Part shown: in pieces, positions 50,605 through 58,849 of the stretch | Position numbering within the stretch: the stretch's first letter is position 1 | Layout of the letters: every line of letters starts with the position of its first letter | Source of the DNA: CAYMEK01 sp964389305 | GTDB taxonomy: Bacteria > Spirochaetota > Spirochaetia > SZUA-6 > DRHE01 | Direction of reading: 5' to 3' | Length of the DNA stretch: 59,362 bases | Assembly (NCBI GenBank): GCA_964389305.1 | Contig: CAYMEK010000022.1 | Span: forward strand, 1 to 59,362 | Made by a program: the position numbers and the translations under genes | Notes under the pieces: generated by a model | Told to the model about the DNA's origin: nothing | Database searches by the model: none | What the model saw: only the letters and a program-made list of their open reading frames with translations

Positions 50605-52332
50605 TCATCTTCTGCTGCGTCCCCCTCTGACCTTTTCCCGAAACCAGGCTATGATGAAGATGATGCCCATAATCGCCGAAACCAGGTACCCTCCCAGGCC
50701 GATGACGGGTATCCCGCGCCATAAGGGCGGCACACCGGACAACACGATCAGCGAGGAGCTGATCAGAAGGGCGGCCAGAATCAGACCGAATACCAACCGG
50801 TTGCTCACGGCGTCGAGCACGAAGCGCAGGGCCTCCAGACCGGTAAACCGCATGTTAAGCCGCGCCCGCCCCTCGATGAGCTGCTCCAGCAGGTCCGTCG
50901 ATTTCGAAGGCAGTTCTTTGAAGAGCCTCCAATAATCCAGCGAAGCCAGCGACAGCTCTTCCATAAGGGCCTTGGGATAGAACTTTTGAGCGAACAGCCT
51001 GCGCGCATAGGGCTCGATCTTGTCGATGAACTGGAACTGCGGATCCAGCTTCCTGCCGATGCCTTCCATCATGATCAGGGTCTTGATCATCAAGATCAGG
51101 TTCCGGGGCATCCTGAGACGAAACGTCACGATCACATCCAGCAGGTCTGAGAAGATCTGACGGATATCGATATGCTCCAACGGCAGGTCGATATAGCGCT
51201 CCAGTATTTGAAAAGCTCGATACTCCAGAGCATCCCTGTCCACCTTATGTGATGGACTCGTCATCTCCAGGAGAGTGCGGGCAAGCAGCCTGGTGTCACG
51301 CCTGGTTATCCCGAACATCAGGGTGCTGAGCTGCTCCTGCTGCCGCGGGCTGATCGTGCCCATCATGCCGAAGTCCAGGTAGCAGATTGCCGCCGCGTCA
51401 AGCACCAGGATATTGCCTGGATGGGGATCGGCGTGAAAAAAGCCGTTTTCGAAGACCTGCTTCAGAAGCAGGTCCGCCATCCGGGCGGTGAGCTCCCGGC
51501 TCCACGGGTATTCCGAGGGGCTTTTCAGGATTCTGGCCAGGCGGGTCCCCGGGATATACTCCAGGGTGAGCACTTGCCTGGTGGACAGCTGTTTGTACGC
51601 ACGAGGCACGCGGAGGTGCTTTTCCCCTTTCAGAAGGGACTGGAATTTCTCTATGTTGAGCATCTCGAGCACGAAGTCCAGCTCCCTGTTGATCTGATCC
51701 TTGAACTCCTGCACCAGTATCCTGGGATTGAACAGCCGGGCGGTGGGAATGTATCGCTCGGTGAGCTCGGCCAGATTTTCAAGGATCTCAAGATCCGTGT
51801 GTATCTGTTCCTCGATGCCCGGCCGCCGTACCTTGACCGCCACCGATGAGCCGTCGGGCAGACGTGCTCTGTGTACCTGGGCGATAGAGGCGGAGGCCTC
51901 TGGTTTTCTTTGGAAATCCGAAAAAGTTTCCTGGATCGATGTTTTGAGCTGCTCTTCGATGATGGCAACGGCCTTCCCGGCTGGAAAGGGCGGGACCTCG
52001 TCCTGGAGCTTGCCCAGCTCTTCGATCAGGGCGGCGGGCAGGAGGTCCTGGCGGCTGCTGACAATCTGGCCGAACTTGATGAAGGTGGGGCCCAGTTCTT
52101 CAAGAGCCATACGGATACGCTGCCAGCGGCTGTGCTTCTCCGCCCGTACTTTTTCCTTCTCAGGCACCAGCTTCCCGATCGGCCCCTTCCTGCGGCTCAG
52201 CTTCAACGCGTCCAGGAACTCGCTGAATCCGTATTTGATCAGGATCCCGGCGATTTCCCGGAAGCGACGGGTGTGGCGTAACGTGCGGATGATGGGATTG
52301 CGTTTGAAAATGAACATGTTGGATATCTGCAT
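50605..52332 (-). CDS. ABC1/UbiB-family atypical kinase
   Basis: A 575-residue membrane-associated protein. The UbiB motifs are clear: KFGQIVSSRQDLLP (KxGQ), EASASIAQVHRARL (Ala-rich loop) and the metal site GFFHADPHPGN. Two C-terminal membrane segments (about 505-565) anchor it. UbiB proteins support quinone synthesis or lipid handling by ATPase or kinase activity. No other ubi or men gene is near. It starts the ubiB-ftsH-pfpI series on the minus strand and is divergent from the PilZ protein. Confidence 0.93.
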   Translation of the reverse strand: MQISNMFIFKRNPIIRTLRHTRRFREIAGILIKYGFSEFLDALKLSRRKGPIGKLVPEKEKVRAEKHSRWQRIRMALEELGPTFIKFGQIVSSRQDLLPAALIEELGKLQDEVPPFPAGKAVAIIEEQLKTSIQETFSDFQRKPEASASIAQVHRARLPDGSSVAVKVRRPGIEEQIHTDLEILENLAELTERYIPTARLFNPRILVQEFKDQINRELDFVLEMLNIEKFQSLLKGEKHLRVPRAYKQLSTRQVLTLEYIPGTRLARILKSPSEYPWSRELTARMADLLLKQVFENGFFHADPHPGNILVLDAAAICYLDFGMMGTISPRQQEQLSTLMFGITRRDTRLLARTLLEMTSPSHKVDRDALEYRAFQILERYIDLPLEHIDIRQIFSDLLDVIVTFRLRMPRNLILMIKTLIMMEGIGRKLDPQFQFIDKIEPYARRLFAQKFYPKALMEELSLASLDYWRLFKELPSKSTDLLEQLIEGRARLNMRFTGLEALRFVLDAVSNRLVFGLILAALLISSSLIVLSGVPPLWRGIPVIGLGGYLVSAIMGIIFIIAWFREKVRGGRSRR

Positions 52333-52571
52333 ATCACTTCCTTCCCCTTCTCCTGTGTAGTTGTTACCCCATGCGCCCTGTCGTTTGAGTATTTTTTACC
52401 ACCCTTGAAGTGCCGGAGAAACAGCTCTTGGCACCCTTGGAGGCCGAAATCCGCCAAGCCATAATACCCGGCATCCTTCACATAACGGTAAGATTATATC
52501 GATAAAATTGCAAATGCTGTACCATCGCTACAGATATGAGGCGATGGAGTCGCCGAACGATTCCTCGTTCT

Positions 52572-52587
52572 TGGCACACTTTTTGCC
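52572..52587 (+). promoter_or_regulatory. Sigma-54-type promoter before PilZ gene
   Basis: TGGCAC (52572-52577) and TTGCC (52583-52587) with exact GG-N10-GC spacing, the best match of the three in this window. The predicted start near 52598 leaves a very short leader (about 14 bases) that just includes GGAA, which is a point against it. Confidence 0.55.
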
Positions 52588-52611
52588 TTTTTTATGGTAG
52601 GAACTTAGCTG

Positions 52612-53610
52612 ATGTTCGAGCTGAATCGTGAGGCCCTGGAATATATCTTTGAAGGTCTGAAATCGGGATTCAAGAGATCTCCCCAGGAAATTTTTCTGTT
52701 TGTATTGATGCTGGCAGGATTTGTGTGTTTTCTGGCCGGCATCTATTTTTTCCAAAAATTGTGGAGGCGAAGCAAAAAGAGGAAGCAGTCGGCCAGGCGA
52801 TTCGATGAGGTCGTAGAGGAAAAACAGATACCGCCTGAAGAGGCCCGGATCTTGTTGGAACTGGCCCGGAAGCTCTCTGGATGGCGTGAGAGACTTGCCG
52901 GGGTTGTAACCGATCCACACCTCTTCAACCGGGCGGCTCAGCGCTATCTTCGCGAGAATCCCGAAGATAGCGCAGCTATCGCCGCGCTGCGGCTCAAGAT
53001 CGGCTTCAGCCGCTCGGATGGAGAAAAGACCATCCGTTCGTCTGCAGAGCTTGCCGAAGGCTTGAAGATCTACCTCCGTCAGGACAGCCGGCACAGCTTT
53101 CACGGAACCGTAACGGCACAGAAACCCCAGGCAATGGTCGTCGAGGTCACAAAAAACGGCCGCCTGCCCTCTCCCGGCGACCAGCTGCAGGTCTATTTCC
53201 TCCGCAAAAACGGGGTGTTCTTTTTCTCTACCCGGGTGCAGCGGGTGTACGACCACATCGTGCAGGTGGAGCACACCGAGCAAATTTCCCGAGTGCAGCG
53301 AAGGCAGTTTTACAGGAGCCGGGTGTCCTTGCCCGTGGAAGCCAGGAAGAAAGGATCCTCCCAGCCGGTGGTGCGTACCTACATTCTCGAACTGGGCGGG
53401 GGCGGTGCCACCCTGTTCAATCCCTACAAGGTTTTTCACCCGGGCAGCGAGCTGCTGCTGCACTTCAGGCTGCCTCAAACCGGGATGCTCCGTCTAGCCG
53501 CCCGGGGGCTGCGGTGCAGCCGGGGGGGCAATCATCTCCACGTGGAGTTCGAGCCTCTCAAGGACCCGCTACGGGATAAAATACTGGGATTTATACTCAA
53601 TCGGGCATAA
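52612..53610 (+). CDS. Membrane-anchored PilZ (YcgR-like) protein
   Basis: A 332-residue protein. One membrane segment (about 27-47) is followed by a basic stretch (RRSKKRKQ), a helical region to about residue 130, a YcgR-type N-terminal barrel (about 145-215) and a PilZ domain (about 218-330). The c-di-GMP motif is RRQFYRSRV (R-x3-R). The second motif is degenerate (LELGGGGATL). YcgR-like proteins brake flagella, and anchored versions occur in spirochaetes. No flagellar gene is in the window. A sigma-54-like element lies directly upstream. Confidence 0.8.
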   Translation: MFELNREALEYIFEGLKSGFKRSPQEIFLFVLMLAGFVCFLAGIYFFQKLWRRSKKRKQSARRFDEVVEEKQIPPEEARILLELARKLSGWRERLAGVVTDPHLFNRAAQRYLRENPEDSAAIAALRLKIGFSRSDGEKTIRSSAELAEGLKIYLRQDSRHSFHGTVTAQKPQAMVVEVTKNGRLPSPGDQLQVYFLRKNGVFFFSTRVQRVYDHIVQVEHTEQISRVQRRQFYRSRVSLPVEARKKGSSQPVVRTYILELGGGGATLFNPYKVFHPGSELLLHFRLPQTGMLRLAARGLRCSRGGNHLHVEFEPLKDPLRDKILGFILNRA

Positions 53611-53691
53611 TAGAAGGCCGGTTTTGCGTCTATGTATTTCTTACCAAGACGGACCGAGGACGGCGTGTAGTCTTTACGTGGCCCGTCCGGT

Positions 53692-54669
53692 TCAGGCGCG
53701 CTTCGTGCTTCCGCACACGATTCCTGCTACAACGGCCGTACAGCCGGCAACATGAATCCAGCTCAACTCCTCCTTGAGGATCAGGGTGGAGAGAACCACG
53801 GCACTGATGGGCATGACGGCGGTCGCCAGCCCGGTCTGATTCGCCGGAATCCGCAGCGCCCCCGCTCCCCACAGGATGTAGGCGATCACGGTGGCTACTG
53901 CGCCGTAGTACAGCAGCGACAGCCAGCCCAGGGAATCTATGGCGGCGAGCCTGAAGGCTCGAAGGTCCAGAAGGGCGAAGGGGGCCAGCAGCAGGAGACT
54001 GAGAGCGACCAATACGGTGGTATTGGTGATCGAGCTGGTTCTTGCTCCGGCAGACTTGCGAAAAATCGTCAGCAGTGCTTCACAGGCCACCGCGGCTCCG
54101 ACCAGGAGATTACCCAGCAGGAACCCGGTTCCTGAGGACATCTTGAGCCCGTAGAGGTTGATTGTGCAGAGTCCTGCGATCACCAGTACGATGCCGAGGC
54201 CCCGTCGCCAGGATAGATGTTCTTTCAGGAACAGGGCGGCAAATACGGCCATAACCGCCGGCGAGGCGGATGTGATGATGCCCGCATGAATCGCTGAAGT
54301 GAAGCGCAGCCCATAGAGGGTAAACACCCGAAACAACACGATACCGAACAGCGCCTGCAAGAACATGAACTTGATCTCGCGGGCGGTAAGCCGCAGCAAC
54401 TCCTGCCTGCGGGCAAGCTGCAGGGGGAGCAGGACGGCAAGGGCCGCTACCAGGCTCAGCTCAGCCGAAAGGAAAACCGGCGCTCGCACAGCCAGGATCT
54501 TGCCCACCACGATGCTGCTGCCTGCGAACATCATGGCCAGGATGACCTGTCCGAGGCCTAGTAGCTCGTCCTTTCTATGCTTCTCCGATTGCAGTACAGG
54601 ATCTGGTCGGGCCTCTGCCGTCCAGATCGACGATCGCGCCGGCTCCGCGTTCCGAAAGTTTGTCCTCAT
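53692..54669 (-). CDS. EamA/DMT-family transporter
   Basis: A 325-residue membrane protein with ten segments in two EamA repeats (about 37-175 and 190-320), after an unusual polar 36-residue N-terminus that may be an annotation extension, since no good ribosome site marks 54669. The family exports amino acids or small metabolites. It is divergent from a MocR-type regulator across an 85-base region with three AGTGG half-sites, a common layout in which the regulator controls the exporter. Confidence 0.88.
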   Translation of the reverse strand: MRTNFRNAEPARSSIWTAEARPDPVLQSEKHRKDELLGLGQVILAMMFAGSSIVVGKILAVRAPVFLSAELSLVAALAVLLPLQLARRQELLRLTAREIKFMFLQALFGIVLFRVFTLYGLRFTSAIHAGIITSASPAVMAVFAALFLKEHLSWRRGLGIVLVIAGLCTINLYGLKMSSGTGFLLGNLLVGAAVACEALLTIFRKSAGARTSSITNTTVLVALSLLLLAPFALLDLRAFRLAAIDSLGWLSLLYYGAVATVIAYILWGAGALRIPANQTGLATAVMPISAVVLSTLILKEELSWIHVAGCTAVVAGIVCGSTKRA

Positions 54670-54692
54670 CTCTGGAAAATCTACAGAGATAG

Positions 54693-54741
54693 AGTGGTTT
54701 ACAAAAGAGCCACTTTAATGCATAAAACATAGTACCACTTT
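54693..54741. promoter_or_regulatory. Three AGTGG/CCACT half-sites in EamA/MocR promoter region
   Basis: AGTGG at 54693-54697 on the plus strand, and CCACT at 54710-54714 and 54735-54739 (the last two within direct repeats CCACTTT, 25 bases apart). MocR-type regulators usually bind direct repeats spaced by two or more helical turns, which the second and third sites resemble. Confidence 0.5.
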
Positions 54742-54754
54742 TAGGGTATAGCGC

Positions 54755-56161
54755 ATGGCCTTTGTCTCTGTCGATCGCAGAGCAAGCCGCTCTCTGATCG
54801 GACAGGTATACGACCAGATTCGTGATCTCATCCTTGCTGGAACGCTGCGCTGCGGCGCCAAGCTCCCCTCTACCCGTGCCCTGGCTCTGGAGCTGGCCGT
54901 CTCTCGCAATGTCGTCCTGGAAGCCTACGAGCAGCTACTGGCTGAAGGATATCTGGAGACGCGGGCGGGCTCGGGCAGCTATGTGGCCGCAGGAGCGGCC
55001 TTCGACGCCGCTCCCGAGACGAATGTCGACGGACTCCGTTTGGTGGGCTTCAAGCCGTTTCGAGTCGACCTGGTCGACTTCCGGTCGGGACTCCCCGATC
55101 TGAGCCGCTTACCTGTGCGCACCTGGCGGCGTCTGAGCCGCCAAGTATGGGAGGGCATCACGCCGATTGACCTGGCCTACAGCCAGCCGGAAGGCCGGCC
55201 GGAGCTGCGTGAAGCGATTGCCCGCTACATCTCGGTGCACAGAGGGGTGCGCTGCCATCCGGACCAGATCCTCGTTACCGCCGGCACCACTCAGGCGGTG
55301 GGTATCGTCAGCCGGCTGCTGCTGCAGGGCGGCAACAAGACTTGCGTCCTGGAAGACCCGGTCACAATCGACATCCAGCATATCATCTCCGGCTTCGGGG
55401 GCCGGGTCATTCCCGTTCCCGTCGATGAGCAGGGGCTGCAGACCGACGCGCTCCCCACCGGCCGCATTCCCGGCTTTGTCTACGTCACCCCTTCACATCA
55501 GTTCCCCCTGGGAGTGACCATGCCGATCCAGAGGAGGGTAGGGTTGCTCGAATATGCTCAGCGCAGCGGAGCCTACATCGTCGAGGACGATTACGACAGC
55601 GAGTTTCGCTACGAGTCTCCTCCGGTCAGTTCGATCCAGGGCCTGGATCCGCAGAGGGTGGTGTACATAGGGACCTTCAGCAAGACTCTGTGCCCGGCCA
55701 TGCGGATCGGGTATATCGTATTTCCCCCCGATTTGGTAAACCGGGGCCGGCAGGTCAAGTGGTTTATCGACCTGCATAATGCTTCCGTGGATCAACTTAT
55801 CCTGGCTCGTTTTATCTCAGAAGGCTATTTCCTGCGTCACGTAAGCAACATGAAGAAGGTGCACCGGCAGAAAAGGCAGGTCCTCGTCGAGGCCATCACG
55901 GCCTGTTTCAGCGACACCGTGACGCTATTGGGGGCCTCCGCCGGTCTTCATCTCTGTGTTCGTTTCCCCGGTATCGAGTTCACTCCGGCACTGCTCGAGG
56001 AGCTGGAGCGGCGAGGTCTTGTAGTATACCCGGTGGAAGAGCATGCTATCCGCAAGGGCAGGTACCGCGATACCGTGATTCTCGGATTCGGCATGCTGGA
56101 AGTCGAGCGTATCCAAGCCGGGATAAAAATCTTGCAGCGGTGCATTGCCGGATCAGGATGA
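54755..56161 (+). CDS. MocR/GabR-type regulator (GntR domain fused to aminotransferase)
   Basis: A 468-residue PLP-dependent transcription factor. A GntR winged helix (residues about 8-78, SLIGQVYDQIRDLILAGTL, LPSTRALALELAVSRN) is fused to a class I aminotransferase-like domain (about 110-460). The PLP Lys is in YIGTFSKTLCPAMRIGY and the phosphate and ring contacts in EDDYDSEFRYE. Typical members (GabR, PdxR, TauR) sense an amine or pyridoxal. It probably regulates the divergent EamA exporter and itself. Confidence 0.93.
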   Translation: MAFVSVDRRASRSLIGQVYDQIRDLILAGTLRCGAKLPSTRALALELAVSRNVVLEAYEQLLAEGYLETRAGSGSYVAAGAAFDAAPETNVDGLRLVGFKPFRVDLVDFRSGLPDLSRLPVRTWRRLSRQVWEGITPIDLAYSQPEGRPELREAIARYISVHRGVRCHPDQILVTAGTTQAVGIVSRLLLQGGNKTCVLEDPVTIDIQHIISGFGGRVIPVPVDEQGLQTDALPTGRIPGFVYVTPSHQFPLGVTMPIQRRVGLLEYAQRSGAYIVEDDYDSEFRYESPPVSSIQGLDPQRVVYIGTFSKTLCPAMRIGYIVFPPDLVNRGRQVKWFIDLHNASVDQLILARFISEGYFLRHVSNMKKVHRQKRQVLVEAITACFSDTVTLLGASAGLHLCVRFPGIEFTPALLEELERRGLVVYPVEEHAIRKGRYRDTVILGFGMLEVERIQAGIKILQRCIAGSG

Positions 56162-56384
56162 GGTTTTCCGGGAACAGGAGCCAGGGGGCCACGGTCCCTA
56201 AGAAGAGCCGGCAGTCTGGCAGGGAGGAGATTCTGGAGAGATTTCGGCTTAGGCAGCCGCGCAAGGGGATGCGGGAGAGGGGGAAATCATAGGATTGCGG
56301 AATGTGAAAGGGAGGTAAAAGGAGAAGTGAAGCGACAGATTGGGATAAGCGACTCGACGACCCGGGGTCATTTTACCTTACGAC

Positions 56385-58175
56385 TCAGAAGTCTTTCACG
56401 AACACGCCTTCCAGGGCGCCAATCCTCAATCGTTTGCCCTGTGAGAGCGCTGTGTCGATCTCCGAGGTAGTTCGATTGTAGGCGATGATTCCGTGTTCGT
56501 ATGTTCTGTAGGCGACACCCTTCGATATCTCAATCATTCCGGAAACCGGTTTGCCCAGATCTGTATGATAGAACTCATAGTACGCGTGCTGATGATCTCC
56601 TCCATCCCAATCATCGTTGTTGTCTGCATAGAGAAAATAACCGTTTTCCGGGATCACACAGGCCATCGCAGCAAACAGTCTCGCATACTTGCAGTTTGCT
56701 GTGGTGTACCTGTCGGCAATATAATCTCCGGTGGTAATCTTCCAGGGCTCGAAAGCGATGATCTTCGGCCATTTGAGGACAGAATCCCAGTGTTTCAATA
56801 GGTCTTCCATTCGCTCGATTGATGGAGTCCACTCGGAGCCATTCTCGTCATTGTAGGTGAGAACGTATTCTCCGGCTGTGTCGGGTTTCCACAATTCCAT
56901 GAAGACACCGGATAGGTATCTTGCCGTCGGATCGTCAGTATTCCAATTCACGTTTCCCATCAGAACGAAAGCATCACCTACTCTCTTACGGATTGCTTTG
57001 ATGATGGACAGTCGAGCCGCTTCAACATCCTTATCCTTTCGTCCATTCCCTGCACCGTTGTTCCACCAGTCCAATATGAGGCCGTCAAAGCCAGCTCGCT
57101 TGAAATTAAGTGCTTTTTCTGCCATGAGATCCGGCCAGTCCGGGTGTTCGAAATTGATCACCAGGGTATCGGGGTACTCGGAATCCACGTGAAACTTGAA
57201 TACTTCATTGAGGTAGAACTTCGAGGCGGAAGATAAAGTTCTTGCAACAGGAAACCAATAATTCCACTGAAGAGATATGATATATAGCGTATTGTGATCC
57301 TCCTGCATGCGATAGCTCTCTATTGGAGGTAGATCCGGCTGTGCAGATTCGAGGTCACGCGCCAGGCCTGCCGTGGTCCAGATGAGACTATACGGAGAAT
57401 CCTTGACGTCACAATCAGAAACTCGCTCTGAACCGCACCAGGCATAGAACACGGGGATGGTCGGCCTGCTATCAATCTTGGTCTTGATGGTATTGCGTGT
57501 TACGTTGATCACGGCACGAGTGGCTTCAATATCCAGTGCAGCAACCACGTCATCTGTTTTGGCCTTCCGAATTTGAATATTGTCAATCGAGATAGCACCT
57601 GTCCCGATGATATTCCATCTGAGCTGATAGTCGGTGAAATCCTTCAGTGTATTGGTGAGAGAAGCAGTACCCGAATCCCCTCCCTCTCCAGTGATGACAG
57701 TACCCGGCAACCAGATATCCTGTTGACCGGCTGTTGGTGAGTAAAAGATCGTCTCGAATCCTTTGTCCGGTGCCTCCAGTATGCGGTAGTCAAAAGTGAC
57801 TTGATACGTTTCTAGCGGCTCAAGGGGAAGATACCTGTAGTCAGTATACAGATAGGGCGTATAGGACTCGGTTCCGTAGTAACGTCCCTTAAGAGAATAC
57901 CCACCAGTAATAACCTCCGAAGGGTCCGCGGTTAGACTGCTGCACTCTGTTGTTAAAAACTCATATCTGTTCAGGAAGAGGATAGTCCGTCCTCCCTCTG
58001 ATGGAAGCCCTTCTTCCTGATCCAGTGTATCCTCGGCCTCTCGATATGTGTCATCCCTCGTACTTCCTTGTTTCTGGCCGATGCCGTCATCGTAACCGAC
58101 GCATTGCAGACTGCTGGCGCACACCAAAAGACAGATTATCGACAGATTGCAGCAGGAACGGAGTCGACGGTTCAT
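56385..58175 (-). CDS. Putative glycoside hydrolase-like lipoprotein (GHL15 type)
   Basis: A 596-residue secreted protein. The start at MNRRLRSCC (AGGA upstream) gives a signal peptide with relaxed lipobox SSLQC. ATG at 58202 with AGGGG is equally possible. An acidic linker follows, then a beta-sandwich, carbohydrate-binding-like region (about 85-210) and a TIM-barrel-like domain with GFDGLILDWWNN, LMGNVNW and VFMELWKPD, resembling hypothetical glycosidase family GHL15. The G+C content is visibly lower than elsewhere in the window, suggesting transfer. It lies downstream of a truncated RibD-like gene and an attC site. Confidence 0.65.
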   Translation of the reverse strand: MNRRLRSCCNLSIICLLVCASSLQCVGYDDGIGQKQGSTRDDTYREAEDTLDQEEGLPSEGGRTILFLNRYEFLTTECSSLTADPSEVITGGYSLKGRYYGTESYTPYLYTDYRYLPLEPLETYQVTFDYRILEAPDKGFETIFYSPTAGQQDIWLPGTVITGEGGDSGTASLTNTLKDFTDYQLRWNIIGTGAISIDNIQIRKAKTDDVVAALDIEATRAVINVTRNTIKTKIDSRPTIPVFYAWCGSERVSDCDVKDSPYSLIWTTAGLARDLESAQPDLPPIESYRMQEDHNTLYIISLQWNYWFPVARTLSSASKFYLNEVFKFHVDSEYPDTLVINFEHPDWPDLMAEKALNFKRAGFDGLILDWWNNGAGNGRKDKDVEAARLSIIKAIRKRVGDAFVLMGNVNWNTDDPTARYLSGVFMELWKPDTAGEYVLTYNDENGSEWTPSIERMEDLLKHWDSVLKWPKIIAFEPWKITTGDYIADRYTTANCKYARLFAAMACVIPENGYFLYADNNDDWDGGDHQHAYYEFYHTDLGKPVSGMIEISKGVAYRTYEHGIIAYNRTTSEIDTALSQGKRLRIGALEGVFVKDF

Positions 58176-58242
58176 CTGTATCCTGTTAATCCCGTGAATC
58201 ATATCGAGCCCCTTTCTATACGAAATGATACTCAATTTAGGG

Positions 58243-58267
58243 CATCGCCCTACACGCAAGGGCGATG
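58243..58267. repeat. Hairpin spanning the stop of the truncated RibD-like frame
   Basis: A perfect 9-bp inverted repeat, CATCGCCCT and AGGGCGATG, with a 7-base loop (58252-58258). The stop codon of the truncated frame (58250-58252) lies at its edge. There is no T-run on either strand. It may be a recombination scar, a weak terminator or the remnant of a cassette end. Confidence 0.45.
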
Positions 58268-58690
58268 TATGTCTGCATCAAGATTGTCGTATTGTGAACG
58301 TAAGTCGAAGGCGGGATGTTTGGCATTATTTGTTACAATGTATAATTTTCCTATCCAGTTAGATAAAAATCTGACGTCATTTTCGCTTAAATGCGGTTTC
58401 CTATCGATAATGAAGAAAGTCAATTGAGGATACCTTTCTGGTATATTTGCACGGCTGTTTATCCCGATTTTTGCCATTACGCGACCCGTGTTTAGTGAGT
58501 TTGCAGCGATAGATTGTTCAATTTGATAATACTGATGAAGGCCTTCTTTTACACCAGCAATCCTTTTCCAATCTCGGTCAGAATCAAGGAGATCGGTTTC
58601 TCCAGTAGTAATCTTACCGTCAACTGACATGAGGAGGAATAATGTGGTTTCAGTGCGATCGTATAAGGTGTTTGAATGTTCCTGGCTCAT
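58250..58690 (-). pseudogene. Truncated RibD C-terminal-domain (dihydrofolate-reductase-like) protein
   Basis: 146 residues from MSQEHSNTLYD (GGGGG at 6 bases). A TTG at 58702 would add four. The N-terminal two-thirds match stand-alone RibD_C proteins: TTLFLLMSVDGKITTG, DRDWKRIAGVKEGLHQYY, GRVMAKIGIN and FFIIDRKPHL. Relatives are about 225-240 residues. Here the frame departs after SQYDNLD and ends in seven unrelated residues inside a hairpin, so the NADPH-binding C-terminus is missing. It begins just after an attC core site, as cassette genes do. Probably non-functional. Confidence 0.7.
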
Positions 58691-58706
58691 ACTTGCCCCC
58701 AATGAA

Positions 58707-58766
58707 GCTTAACACCCAGCATCAGCGGCGGCGCCCGGCGCCGACCGCTGTATGTTGGTGTTAGGC
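58707..58766. other. Integron attC recombination site
   Basis: A 60-bp imperfect inverted repeat with both simple-site signatures: GCTTAAC at 58707-58713 (RYYYAAC) and GTTAGGC at 58760-58766 (GTTRRRY). Arms TAACACC/GGTGTTA and CAGCGG/CCGCTG pair exactly. Between them AGCAT pairs with ATGTT through one G-T wobble, leaving C58717 and T58751 unpaired, as the extrahelical bases of attC. The centre is GGCGCC-C-GGCGCC. It lies between the end of a catalase gene and the start of the RibD-like gene, both minus strand. Confidence 0.85.
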
Positions 58767-58849
58767 CTTGTCCTACAATTGAGGTCAACGGCGAACAAAA
58801 AACTCTGGAACTCAATTATCGAAGCATCGAGTGCTGTGCGCTGCAGAAA

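Noticed and set aside
52523..52548. CCATCGC/GCGATGG hairpin upstream of the PilZ gene
   Set aside because: Seven-base arms with a long loop and no T-run. No function can be argued.
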